Below, one piece after another: positions 34,991 through 43,818 of a stretch of DNA of 64,000 nt. The translations under genes were made by a program, and so were the position numbers. The stretch's first letter is position 1, and each line of letters begins with the position of its first letter. The stretch comes from Natronomonas moolapensis 8.8.11. GTDB taxonomy: Archaea > Halobacteriota > Halobacteria > Halobacteriales > Haloarculaceae. The notes beneath the pieces are model-generated. The model was not told the DNA's origin. It saw nothing but the letters and a program-made list of their open reading frames with translations, and did not search any database. The DNA is taken from the NCBI RefSeq assembly GCF_000591055.1, contig NC_020388.1, positions 992,001 through 1,056,000 on the forward strand. Reading direction: 5' to 3'.

Positions 34991-37540
34991 TTAATCCGCG
35001 ACGGCGCCCGCGTTCACCTCGGCCTGCCACTCTCGGAGGCGATCCTCCGAAACGCCCTGTACCTCGTCGGCGATCGCCGCGGCGTCGGCACCCCGGAGGT
35101 CGTCGATCGAGCCGATGCCCGCCGCTGCGAGCTTCTCGGCGGTCTTGGCCCCGACGCCGTCGAGATCCTCGATCTCCGAGGCGGCCTGTCGCTCCCTGTA
35201 CTCGGCGTAGTTACAGATCGGGCAGCCGAGCTCCCAGGGTTCGCCCTCGCCGTCGTCGACGACGAGCAGATGCGGCAACCCGTGTTCGTCGCAGGTCTCT
35301 TCGGTCACCTCGACCTCGCCGCGCCGCGGCAGCGGCAGCGAGTACTCACACTCGGGGTAGCGCGTGCAGCCGACGAGCCGGGAGCCGTTCCGCAGCCGCT
35401 TGATCGCGAGGTCGCCACCCCCCTCGGCGTCCGAGACCTCCGGCGTCCCGTTCTCGGACGGCTCCGTCTCCACACCGCCGCACTCCGGGCAGGGACCGAT
35501 GATCCGGTCGTCGGTCTCGTCCGCCTCGTCGGCTTTACATTGCGGGCAGCCGTGGACGAACGTGTTCCGCCCGGCGAGCATCTTCACGTGCTCGAGCCCG
35601 TGTTCGTCGCAGGTGTCGTCGGTCACCGTCGGTTCGCCCGTGTTCGGCAACGGCAGCGTGTAGCGACACTCCGGGAACCCGTCGCAGCCGACGAAGTACG
35701 ACCCCTGGCGCGAACGCCGGACGAGCAGGCTCTCGCCGCAGTCGGGGCACGGCCCGAGCGTCCGATCGGCCTTCATCGACTCCCTGAGATGCTCGCCGAT
35801 CTCCTCGCGGGAGTCGTGGAGCTCCTCGAAGATGCGCCCGAGGATCGCCCTGGATTCGTCTGTCACGTCCTCGAGATCCGTCTCACCGTCGGCGATGGCG
35901 TTCATATCGGCCTCGAGTTTCGCGGTCATCCCCTCGTCGACGATCCGGTCGGCGAACTTCTCTGCGGCCTCGACGACGGCCATCGCGAGTTTCGTCGGTC
36001 GCGGCGGGTCGCTCTCGATGTAGCCGCGATCGTAGAGCTTCTCTATGGTGTGGTGACGCGTCGACTTCGTCCCGAGGCTGCGGGACTCGAGTTCCTCGAT
36101 CAGCCGCGATTGGCCACGGCGGCGCGGCGGTTGGGTCTGTTTGGCCTCGATGCGGGCCTCGGTGACGTCGAGGATCTCGCCCTCGTCGACGTCGGGAACG
36201 TGGTTTTCGGCAGTCGAACGGTACGGGTACACCTCGTGATAGCCCGGCTCAAGAAGCCGCTTGCCGTTGGCCTTCAGCGAGCAGCCGTTGGCGTCGGCGA
36301 CGACTTTCAGATGCTCCCACTCGGCGGGGTCGGCGACCGTCGCGAAGAAGTGCCGAACGACGAGTTCGTACACCTCCCACTCGTCCTCGGAGAGGTCGTC
36401 GCGCGCAGGTATCTCGCCCGTCGGGTGTATCGGGGGGTGGTCGGTCGTCTCCTCGTCGCCCGCCGTCGGCTCGATGGCGTCCGCCGAGAGCAGCGAGTCG
36501 GCGTCGTCGCCGAACAGGTAGTGGTCGGTGAACTCGTCGAGGAGCGCCTCGGGGTCGAGGTCGTCCGGGTAGACCGTGTTGTCCGTCCGGGGGTAGGTGA
36601 TGTAGCCCGCGGTGTAGAGTTCCTCCGCGACGCTCATCGCCTTCTGCGCCGAGAGCCCGACCGAACTCGCCGAACTGATGTACTGGGTCGTGTTGAACGG
36701 CTCCGGCGGCTCGTCGGTTCGCCGCCGACGCCGAACCGACTCGACGATCGCCTCCCGGGCGCCCTGCAACTGCTCGAACGCCTCGGTCGCGTCGGCCTCC
36801 TCCCAGACGCGTTCGGCCTCGTTGCCGTCCTCGAGATAGAAGTACTGGGCCTCGAATGCGTCACCGTCTTTCAGCAGGTCGGCGAACAGCTCCCAGTAGT
36901 CGTCGGGATCGAACGCCCGAATCTCGCGTTCGCGGTCGACGATGAGCTTCAACGCCGGCGACTGGACGCGGCCGACGGAAATGAAGTCCTCGCCGAACTG
37001 TTTTGCGGACAGCGAGAGAAACCGCGTCAACGCCGCCCCCCAGAGCAGGTCGATCACCTGTCTGGCCTCGCCGGCGGCCGCCAGATCGAAGTCCAACGCC
37101 TCGGGGTTCGAGAACGCCTCCCGGACCTCGTTTTCGGTGATCGAGGAGAACCGGACGCGGTCGATCGGCGCGTCGGTCTCCTCGCGAGCGAGTTCGTAGG
37201 CCTCCTTGCCGATCAACTCGCCCTCGCGGTCGTAGTCGGTCGCGATCGTGATCCGGTCCGCGTCGGCGGCTAACCCCTGTAACGTCCGAACGATGTTCTC
37301 TTGGGTCGGCATCTTGACCACGTCGGCGTCGACCAACTCGACGGGCTGGACGTCGCGCCAGTCGGCGTACTCGGGCGGGAAGTCGACGCCGACGACGTGC
37401 CCGGAGAGCCCGACACATCGCGTGTCGCCCCACCGATAGACGTTGACCCCGAACTGGCGGTTCGTCGACGCGCTCCCGTCGGAGAGGATCTCGGCGATCC
37501 GGCGCGCCGCATTGTCCTTTTCGGTGACGATGAGTTCCAC
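34991..37540 (-). CDS. topA: DNA topoisomerase I (type IA)
   Basis: 849 residues. Toprim motifs are [19 protein letters not shown] and [12 protein letters not shown]. The catalytic Tyr is in [15 protein letters not shown]. The cap and gate domains are followed by four cysteine-rich zinc ribbons (CPDCGESLL...CDGFPEC; CDEHG...CPQC; CPECGG...CTRYPEC; CDEHG...CPIC) and a C-terminal helix-hairpin-helix ([20 protein letters not shown]). It relaxes negative supercoils. Complete. The only in-frame start of the right length is the ATG at 37540. Confidence 0.95.
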   Translation of the reverse strand: MELIVTEKDNAARRIAEILSDGSASTNRQFGVNVYRWGDTRCVGLSGHVVGVDFPPEYADWRDVQPVELVDADVVKMPTQENIVRTLQGLAADADRITIATDYDREGELIGKEAYELAREETDAPIDRVRFSSITENEVREAFSNPEALDFDLAAAGEARQVIDLLWGAALTRFLSLSAKQFGEDFISVGRVQSPALKLIVDREREIRAFDPDDYWELFADLLKDGDAFEAQYFYLEDGNEAERVWEEADATEAFEQLQGAREAIVESVRRRRRTDEPPEPFNTTQYISSASSVGLSAQKAMSVAEELYTAGYITYPRTDNTVYPDDLDPEALLDEFTDHYLFGDDADSLLSADAIEPTAGDEETTDHPPIHPTGEIPARDDLSEDEWEVYELVVRHFFATVADPAEWEHLKVVADANGCSLKANGKRLLEPGYHEVYPYRSTAENHVPDVDEGEILDVTEARIEAKQTQPPRRRGQSRLIEELESRSLGTKSTRHHTIEKLYDRGYIESDPPRPTKLAMAVVEAAEKFADRIVDEGMTAKLEADMNAIADGETDLEDVTDESRAILGRIFEELHDSREEIGEHLRESMKADRTLGPCPDCGESLLVRRSRQGSYFVGCDGFPECRYTLPLPNTGEPTVTDDTCDEHGLEHVKMLAGRNTFVHGCPQCKADEADETDDRIIGPCPECGGVETEPSENGTPEVSDAEGGGDLAIKRLRNGSRLVGCTRYPECEYSLPLPRRGEVEVTEETCDEHGLPHLLVVDDGEGEPWELGCPICNYAEYRERQAASEIEDLDGVGAKTAEKLAAAGIGSIDDLRGADAAAIADEVQGVSEDRLREWQAEVNAGAVAD

Positions 37541-37701
37541 TGTTGGGCGTGGATACGCCGACTCCGGATTTCAACCTTTCGTCGAACCCGCCCGAAACCG
37601 CCGGAGAGCGCGCCTCCGGGCGCGCGATGAGCCGGGCGTGGACGCGCGAGCGACTCCTGGCGACCCGATCGGCTTCCGCCGACCCGATCGTCGCCCTCGG
37701 C

Positions 37702-39192
37702 TCACGGCTCCAGTCGCTCCCGGAGCAGCTCGTTGACCGTCCCGGGGTCGGCCGACCCGCCGGTCGCCGCCATCACCTGCCCGACGAGGTAGTTCAACGC
37801 GCCCTCCTCGCCGGCGTGGTAGTCCTCGACGGCCTCGGGGTTGTCCTCGATGGCCTCGCCGACGGCCGCGGCGACCGACTCGCCGTCCGTCTTGCCGAGG
37901 TCCTCGGCCTCGACGACCGCGCCGGGGGCGAGGCCGTCGTCGAGCATCCGCCGGAGGACGACCTCCTCGGCGTTCTTGACGCTGATTTCGTCCGTGTCGA
38001 CCAACTCGACGAGGCTGGCGAACTCGTCGAGACGCTCCGAGACGTCGGTGATCGCCATGTCGCGGTAGTTGAGTTCGCCGAGCAGGTTGTCGGCGACCCA
38101 CGTCGCGGCGAGGGTGGGATCGAAGCGGTCAGCGACCCGCTCGTAGAAGTCCGCGACCTGTTTCGTCGACGTGAGCTTCGAGGCCGACTCCGAATCGAGC
38201 CCGTAGGCCTCGCGGAAACGCTCCCGGCGGGCGTCCGGAAGCTCCGGAATGTCGATCCTCTCTGTCCAGTCGGCGACCCGAAGCGGCGGGAGGTCGGCCT
38301 CCCGGAAGTAACGGTAGTCCTTCTCGGCCTCCTTCGATCGCATCGAGACGGTGATGCCGCGGGACTCGTCCCAGTGTCGCGTCTCCTGTTCGACCTCGCG
38401 GCCCCGCTGGATGGCGTTTTTTTGTCGGGTCTCCTCGTAGGCGAGCGCCTTCTCGGCGCCCTTGTGACTGGAGATGTTCTTGACTTCCGTCCGGTTGGCG
38501 GCTTCGAGCGTCGCCGCGTCGATGTCGCCCTCGGCGCCGACTTCGGTCGCGTCGACGATAGAGAGGTTGGCGTCGACGCGGAGGCTGCCGTCCCTGGTGG
38601 TGTCGAAGACCCCGAGGTACTCGAGTACTTCCGTCAGCTTCGCGAGGAACGCCCGCGCCTCGGCGGCGCTCCGGAAGTCCGGCTTCGTGACGATCTCCAT
38701 GAGCGGCGTCCCGGCGCGGTTGTAATCGATCAGCGTGTACTCGGCGGTGTCGATCGACCCGCCGGCGTGGGCGAGACTGCCCGGGTCCTCCTCGAGGTGG
38801 GCGCGCTCGATTCCGACCGTCCGGCGCTCGCCGTCGACGGAGAACTCGATCTCGCCGCCGCCGCAGATCGGCGCGTCGTACTGGGTGATCTGGAAGTTCT
38901 TCGGCAGGTCCGGGTAGTAGTAGTTCTTCCGGTGAAACCGGGTCTCCTCGGGGAGCTCCGACCCGAGCGCCTTCCCGACTCTGACGGCTGCCTCGACGGC
39001 CCCCTCGTTGAGCACCGGCAGCGCGCCCGGCAGCCCGAGACAGACGGGGCAGGTCCGGGTGTTCGGCGCCTCGTCGCCGTCGGATCGCGTCGAACAGCCA
39101 CAGAAGATCTTCGTCTCCGTTTCGAGTTGGACGTGGACCTCGAGGCCGATGACGGCGGTGAGGTCCCGTTGCTCGGCGGTCTGGGCGGTCAT
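37702..39192 (-). CDS. gatB: Asp/Glu-tRNA amidotransferase subunit B
   Basis: 496 residues. GatCAB uses this kinase-like subunit to amidate Asp-tRNA(Asn) or Glu-tRNA(Gln). Signatures: AVIGLEVHVQLETETKIFCG, TCPVCLGLPGALPVLN, HRKNYYYPDLPKNFQITQYD, DYNRAGTPLMEIVTKPDFRS and the C-terminal YqeY-like domain ending NYLVGQVMAATGGSADPGTV. Zinc ligands are the Cys residues in CGCS and CPVC. Complete; gatA and gatC are not nearby. Confidence 0.95.
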   Translation of the reverse strand: MTAQTAEQRDLTAVIGLEVHVQLETETKIFCGCSTRSDGDEAPNTRTCPVCLGLPGALPVLNEGAVEAAVRVGKALGSELPEETRFHRKNYYYPDLPKNFQITQYDAPICGGGEIEFSVDGERRTVGIERAHLEEDPGSLAHAGGSIDTAEYTLIDYNRAGTPLMEIVTKPDFRSAAEARAFLAKLTEVLEYLGVFDTTRDGSLRVDANLSIVDATEVGAEGDIDAATLEAANRTEVKNISSHKGAEKALAYEETRQKNAIQRGREVEQETRHWDESRGITVSMRSKEAEKDYRYFREADLPPLRVADWTERIDIPELPDARRERFREAYGLDSESASKLTSTKQVADFYERVADRFDPTLAATWVADNLLGELNYRDMAITDVSERLDEFASLVELVDTDEISVKNAEEVVLRRMLDDGLAPGAVVEAEDLGKTDGESVAAAVGEAIEDNPEAVEDYHAGEEGALNYLVGQVMAATGGSADPGTVNELLRERLEP

Positions 39193-39457
39193 TGTGACGT
39201 CCTTCTCGCGCGGCGGCTTAGACCTAACCCTTCGGCGGGGGGTCGCTGCGGCGTCTCCGGTACCACCGCAGTCGGTCAGTTCCGAACGGGCAACGCCGGC
39301 CGGGCGACTACCGACCGCGTCCCGTTCGTCGGTTCGGCGTCGAGGCGGTGCCGCGAGGAGTACGGCGAGGGCGTCCCCGCCGACACCGCTCCTCGGCAGA
39401 TGTCGCCGTCCGCGACGGGCAGATCCCGGACGCTACGTTCGCACATTCCTCGGCGGG

Positions 39458-40228
39458 TCAGGCCGGATCGGCCCGCGAGCCGTCCCACTCGACTCGGCCC
39501 TCGTGGTGCAGTTTGTCGAGATGCGCCCGGACGGTCATCCCGGCGAGGTCCCGAACGCCGGCGAGGTCCCTGTCGTAAGTCGAATCCAGGATGTCGGCTA
39601 CGGCTCTGTCGCCAGCCTCGACGGCCGCTAGCACGCGCGCCTCGCGGTCGAGCCGGCGTCGGAGCAGTCGCTCACAGACCGACCGCGGAGCCTCGGCCAC
39701 CGGGCCGTGGCCGGGGTAGAGCCGTTCGGGGGCCATCGCCCGGACCCGGCGCAGGGAACTGAGATACGAGCGCATGTCGCCCTCGGGCGCGCCGACCACG
39801 ACGCTGCCCTCGGTGACGGCGAGGTCGCCGACGAGGAGGTCGCCGTCGACGGCGAAGGCGACGTGTTCCGGGGCGTGTCCCGGCGTCTCGTGGACGGTGA
39901 CCGCCCCGTCGCCGGCGGGAATCCGCCCGCCCTCCCGAAACGTCCGATCGGGGTCGACCCCGGCCGCGTCGGCGAACGCCGCCTCCCGGCCGTACCGACA
40001 CCACACCGTCGCGTCGGCGGCCTCGGCGCAGGCCCGAACGCCCCCGACGTGGTCGGCGTGGTGGTGGGTGACGGCGACGTCGTCGACGCGGTCGAGGGCT
40101 GCCTCAAGGCGGCCGTCGGGCGCGGCCGGGTCGACGAGTAGAGCGTCCTCGCCGCCAAGGAGGTACGCCGCGGTCCGGCCGGTCGGCGCGCGGGTCGACA
40201 CCTCGATCGGGATGCGTTCGATCCGCAT
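39458..40228 (-). CDS. Metallo-beta-lactamase-fold hydrolase
   Basis: 256 residues. The dinuclear metal motif VTHHHADHVGG, HETPGHAPEHVAF, LLVGDLAV and LYPGHGPV give all metal ligands. The C-terminal helical domain (ERLLRRRLDREARVLAAVEA, HLDKLHHEGRVEW) resembles the LACTB2/winged extension. The substrate is unknown; glyoxalase II-like or nuclease activity are alternatives. It diverges from the RNase P RNA gene. Confidence 0.85.
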   Translation of the reverse strand: MRIERIPIEVSTRAPTGRTAAYLLGGEDALLVDPAAPDGRLEAALDRVDDVAVTHHHADHVGGVRACAEAADATVWCRYGREAAFADAAGVDPDRTFREGGRIPAGDGAVTVHETPGHAPEHVAFAVDGDLLVGDLAVTEGSVVVGAPEGDMRSYLSSLRRVRAMAPERLYPGHGPVAEAPRSVCERLLRRRLDREARVLAAVEAGDRAVADILDSTYDRDLAGVRDLAGMTVRAHLDKLHHEGRVEWDGSRADPA

Positions 40229-40282
40229 GATAGCGGATCGGTCTCCCGGCTGTTTAAAATTACACCGTCGGCACCGAACCCC

Positions 40283-40287
40283 TTAAA
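40283..40287 (+). promoter_or_regulatory. TATA element of the RNase P RNA gene
   Basis: CCTTAAACC centred about 26 bp upstream of the predicted 5' end at 40312. Confidence 0.5.
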
Positions 40288-40311
40288 CCGGCGAACGGCC
40301 TATCGGTATTT

Positions 40312-40737
40312 GGCAGAGGAAGCCCGGTTCCCGTGGGCGCGGCGACGCCGCGCCCATGAGGAAAGTCCCCCCACCCTCCGGGCAGGTGACCGGACGCAAG
40401 TCCGGGGCGGGAGACCGCCGGCGCTGGAACAGAAACGGAACCCCCCGCCCCGACCGATGAGGCGCGTTCGGCCGTGCAAACGGCCGACGGCGTTCGCGGG
40501 ATCGCCCGCGAACGCGCGAACCGACCCGCAAGGGAAGGGAGTTAACCCGCCGAGGGCCGGGCGGTCGTCACCGACGGCCGCCACGCGCGAACGGCGTGAG
40601 CCGCGAGCCGACGGGCGGGAACGGATGGAACGGCGAATCCTCACCGGTGCAAGTCCGCCGCAATTGGTAGCCCGGAGGCGCGGCGGACGCTCAGCCGAAT
40701 GCCGGGCCGAACAGAAGGGGGCTTACTCTCCTCAGCC
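40312..40737 (+). ncRNA. rnpB: RNase P RNA
   Basis: An archaeal type A RNase P RNA of about 426 nt. Conserved CR-I GAGGAAAGTCC is at about 40358, GGTGCAAGTCCG (CR-IV) near 40656 and ACAGAAGGGGGCTTA (CR-V) at 40711. Helix P1 pairs GGCAGAGGA (40312-40320) with TCCTCAGCC (40729-40737) apart from one A-A mismatch, which sets both ends. The RNA processes the 5' leader of tRNA precursors. Confidence 0.95.
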
Positions 40738-40774
40738 GTTCTCGACCGCCGAGCGACGCCGTTGCTCCGCCGGC

Positions 40775-41890
40775 TCAACCTCGGGGCTCGAACCCGTCCT
40801 CGAACCGGAACGTCCCGTTTCGCTGGATCGTCTCGCCGTCGATTTCGATCCGTGATCCCGCCGAGAGGTCCGTTATCAGGTCGACGTGGACCGCCGACTC
40901 GTTGCCCGACTCGCCCTCGGGCAAGTTCGCATCGTAGGCGCGCCCGAGCGCGAGGTGGGCCGTATCGCCCATCTTCTCGTCAAAAAGGATGTTGTCGGTG
41001 AACCGGTCGATCCGGCGGTTCATCCCGAGACCCAACTCCCCGAGCCGTCGCGCCCCGGCGTCGGTGTCGAGGACCGACTCGATCGCTTCGGCGCCCGCCT
41101 CGGCGTCGAACTCGACGACTTCGCCGTCCTCGAAGACCAACCGGACGTTCCGGACCCGACGGCCGTCGACCGTCATCGGCACGTCGAAGAAGACCTGTCC
41201 CGTCGCGTCGTAGGGGGCGGTGAACACCTCCCCGGAGGGGAGGTTGTGGGAGTCGTAGACGACCGAGGCCGCGGAGTTGACTGCGGTCCGGCCGGCGATC
41301 GACATCCGCACGTCCGTCGAGGGTCGGTCCTCGCGCTCCGTGACGATCCGAACCGCCTCGCCCGAATCGAGCAACTCCTTCACCCGCGCCATCTTCCCCG
41401 CTAGCGCTTCCCAGTCGCGCAACACTGCGTCGTAGACGAACTCCCGATACGCCTCGTAGGCCATTCCGGCCCCCTGAGCGAGGCTCCGGGTGGGGTGGAC
41501 CGTCGACACCCAGTCGGTGTTCATACGGGCCTCCCGGAGGTCTGTTCGGGCGCTCCGGTAGGCCTGTCGCGTCCCCGACTCGACGTCGGCCGTCGCGGCG
41601 GTGTTCCGACCGCCGCCGAGCCGGAGGTAGGCGTCGGCGCGCTCGAACAGCGCGAGTTCGCCCGCTGCCGTCCCGAATTCGCCGTCGTGGGCGCGGAGGT
41701 ACGCCCGCGTCACCTCGTCGGAGCCGTACGTGAGCGTCATGTTCGCGCCGACCTCGCCGAGGCGCTCGGCGACGGCGACCGCGAGTTCGTGAGCTCCCTC
41801 GGCGACGTCGACGACGACGTCGTCGCCCGGTTCGATCCGCGCGCTCCACCCGACCAGCGTCTCCGCGTGTTCGCGTACCCGATCGTCCAT
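40775..41890 (-). CDS. M29-family aminopeptidase
   Basis: 371 residues, related to thermophilic aminopeptidase T/AmpS. Metal-site motifs include the Glu of NLPSGEVFTAP, the GDTAHLALGRAYDANLPEG segment with His, and ESAVHVDLITDL with His and Asp. It releases N-terminal residues from peptides as a cytoplasmic, Co/Zn-dependent dimer. Complete at family length. It is convergent with rnpB, with 37 bp between the RNA 3' end and this stop. Confidence 0.88.
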   Translation of the reverse strand: MDDRVREHAETLVGWSARIEPGDDVVVDVAEGAHELAVAVAERLGEVGANMTLTYGSDEVTRAYLRAHDGEFGTAAGELALFERADAYLRLGGGRNTAATADVESGTRQAYRSARTDLREARMNTDWVSTVHPTRSLAQGAGMAYEAYREFVYDAVLRDWEALAGKMARVKELLDSGEAVRIVTEREDRPSTDVRMSIAGRTAVNSAASVVYDSHNLPSGEVFTAPYDATGQVFFDVPMTVDGRRVRNVRLVFEDGEVVEFDAEAGAEAIESVLDTDAGARRLGELGLGMNRRIDRFTDNILFDEKMGDTAHLALGRAYDANLPEGESGNESAVHVDLITDLSAGSRIEIDGETIQRNGTFRFEDGFEPRG

Positions 41891-41938
41891 GCCGCCGCTT
41901 CGCGCCGCGATGGTTTATAAATGGCCCCCTCGGCGGTG

Positions 41939-42418
41939 TCAACTGTCCGCTGCGCGGTCGCTCGGCGGGTCGGTCTCCGCCGTCTCGGATCGCTCCTCGG
42001 TGTCGATGTGGATCGGGTCACCCTTCCAGGCCACCCGGAGGCGGTTCCGCGAGAGGAACGGGGCCATCGCCTCGAGAGTGACGAGGCCCCGATACACCCC
42101 CTCCTCGACGACCGGGAGGTGTTTGACGCCCGCCTCGTTCATCCGGTCGGCGGCGAGCCCGAGGGGCGTTCCCGGGGCGACGGTTCGGACGGGGCTCGAC
42201 ATAATCGCCTCGACGGGGACCGATCCGGGCGATTCGGCGACGAGCGCCACGAAGTCCGAATCCGAGGCGATGCCGACGACGTCGCCCGCGGAGTCGAGTA
42301 CGACGAGGGCCGGAACCGCGGGGTCGCGCAACCTCTCTGCGGCCTCCGGCGCGGGAAGTCCGGGAGAGACCGTGGCGGCGTCGTCCGTGACGACGGGTTC
42401 GACCGTTGGTTCGATCAT
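41939..42418 (-). CDS. CBS-domain pair protein
   Basis: 159 residues with two CBS motifs: residues about 10-65 (DDAATVSPGLPAPEAAERLR, GDVVGIASDSDF) and 75-130 (VRTVAPGTPLGLAADRMNEA, GVYRGLVTLEAM). CBS pairs bind adenosyl ligands such as AMP, ATP or SAM and act as energy sensors. No effector domain is attached. It lies upstream of the aminopeptidase on the same strand, 48 bp away. Confidence 0.85.
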   Translation of the reverse strand: MIEPTVEPVVTDDAATVSPGLPAPEAAERLRDPAVPALVVLDSAGDVVGIASDSDFVALVAESPGSVPVEAIMSSPVRTVAPGTPLGLAADRMNEAGVKHLPVVEEGVYRGLVTLEAMAPFLSRNRLRVAWKGDPIHIDTEERSETAETDPPSDRAADS

Positions 42419-42546
42419 GCTTGTGCCGTGTTATCACAAAGATATATTTAATCGTAGTGGGTATATTCCTAGAACACCTACCATACGACGAGTCAAAGCC
42501 TATTAAACACGCAGTTCGTTGTATATTTTTCGAAATAATACGACGT

Positions 42547-43299
42547 TTATAACTTGTGCCGAAAGGCCCGCAGGGCGTTCTCGCCGGTCTCCGTCAGCGA
42601 CACCTGCTTCGTCCGCCCGACCGGTTCGATCTCTATGTAGCCGTTCCCGGCGAGCGGGTCGACGATGCGGTTGTTCAACAGCGCGAATTTGGCCTTGTCG
42701 TTGCTCGGTTCCGCCCGCCGCATGAACGCGAGTTCGCGTTCCTCGGCGAAGTCGATGAGGTCGCTCTTTTTCGGCGTGTAGGCCTCGCTCGACGCCGAGT
42801 CGACGTACTCGAGAATTCGAACCTGGTCCGTCGTCGGGGTCTCCAGGGGGTATGAGGGCAACTGTTCGGCCAGCCGCATCCCCTCGGTTCGCGGAGTGGT
42901 TTCGATGGGGTGCGGTCGCGATTCGGGGTGGACGTGGTAGCCGCTCGCGTCGGTGGCCATGCACGCCAGCGCCGCCCCGACGGTCGCCAACTTCGGGCCG
43001 CTCGAGACGTTGACGCGGACGATGTCGTCGGCGTGGCCGTCGGCGATGGTCGTCACCTCCCCGAGGACGTCGTACATATCGCTCAACTCGACGCTGCGCG
43101 AGCGGACGGCGACGCCGGCGTCGGTCAGCCCCGAGCGCAACCGGTCGTGGTACTCCGCCCGTCCTCGCGCCGGATCGGCGAGCAGATACAGCGTGTCCGC
43201 CCCGTACTCGAGGACCGGCGATCTGATCCGGTCGTACTCGTAGCCAAGCGGCGCAACGTGGACTTCGGTCACCGACCGCAGTTCCGTGTCGCCGGTCAT
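42547..43299 (-). CDS. HFX_2341/DUF6293-family regulator (CARF-like N terminus plus wHTH)
   Basis: 250 residues. The N-terminal 130 residues form a Rossmann-like domain (VTEVHVAPLGYEYDRIRSPV, DTLYLLAD, VRVNVSSGPKLATVGAALAC) that resembles the CARF fold of Csa3-type proteins. The C-terminal part is a winged helix (KSDLIDFAEERELAFMRRAE, LTETGENALRAF). Start ATG at 43299. It probably senses a small or cyclic nucleotide ligand and controls transcription. No CRISPR array or cas gene is in the window. Divergent from the HTH gene at 43442 with operator-like repeats between. The CARF comparison is by fold pattern, not alignment. Confidence 0.75.
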   Translation of the reverse strand: MTGDTELRSVTEVHVAPLGYEYDRIRSPVLEYGADTLYLLADPARGRAEYHDRLRSGLTDAGVAVRSRSVELSDMYDVLGEVTTIADGHADDIVRVNVSSGPKLATVGAALACMATDASGYHVHPESRPHPIETTPRTEGMRLAEQLPSYPLETPTTDQVRILEYVDSASSEAYTPKKSDLIDFAEERELAFMRRAEPSNDKAKFALLNNRIVDPLAGNGYIEIEPVGRTKQVSLTETGENALRAFRHKL

Positions 43300-43325
43300 A
43301 CGGATCGTATTGGCGACAACCGGAG

Positions 43326-43397
43326 CAAAATAGTACTGGTTACTGAAATGGTACTGATTGTAACGATGCTGTTGATTGTAACAATAGTATCGTACTA
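43326..43397. promoter_or_regulatory. Operator-like repeats between the DUF6293 and HTH genes
   Basis: TGATTGTAACRAT occurs twice (43355-43367 and 43373-43385, 18-bp period); the second copy extends into the palindrome ATTGTAACAAT (43376-43386). The region is flanked by TAGTAC (43331) and GTACTA (43392). A minus-strand TATA-like CTATTTTGC lies about 30 bp before the 43299 start. This looks like tandem binding sites for one of the two flanking regulators. Confidence 0.5.
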
Positions 43398-43441
43398 AAT
43401 ATGAACACCGCCGCGTCGGAAGTCGTCGCTGTCGAAGCGAA

Positions 43442-43780
43442 ATGCCCACGCACGATCTGGTCCCCTCCGATATCGACCTCGACGCCGCCGAACCGCCCGA
43501 TCCAGTCAGCATCGCCGACGGCGAGGTGCTCGAGGCGCTGTCCTCCTCGACGGCCCGACGGATCGTCTCCGTCCTTCGTGGGAATCCGAACGTCACGTCC
43601 GCGGTCGCCGAGCGCGCCGACGTGTCGATCCAGGTGGCGACCTATCACCTGGAGCAACTCGAGGCCGCCGGCCTCGTCGCTGTCGTCGGAACGGCGTGCT
43701 CGGAGAAGGGCCGGCGGATGGACGTCTACGCGCTGACGACCGACTCGCTCGTCTTCGAACTGGCCGAAAAAGAAGGGTGA
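43442..43780 (+). CDS. Winged-helix (ArsR-like) transcriptional regulator
   Basis: 112 residues. Helix-turn-helix at about 25-90: LEALSSSTARRIVSVLRGNP, VTSAVAERADVSIQVATYHL, EQLEAAGLVAVVGTACSEKG, then RRMDVYALTTDSLVFEL wing. No metal-binding CxC is present, so the effector is unknown. Start ATG at 43442, about 45 bp after the operator region shared with the divergent DUF6293 regulator. A typical haloarchaeal HTH_20-type small regulator. Confidence 0.85.
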   Translation: MPTHDLVPSDIDLDAAEPPDPVSIADGEVLEALSSSTARRIVSVLRGNPNVTSAVAERADVSIQVATYHLEQLEAAGLVAVVGTACSEKGRRMDVYALTTDSLVFELAEKEG

Positions 43781-43818
43781 GGTCCCGCGCCGGTGTTATT
43801 TGATTTCGTCCACCAGTA

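Noticed and set aside
35270-37273. 667-codon open frame antisense to topA
   Set aside because: It mirrors the GC-rich third-codon pattern of topA, lacks acidic haloarchaeal composition and has no recognisable domain; topA itself is complete.
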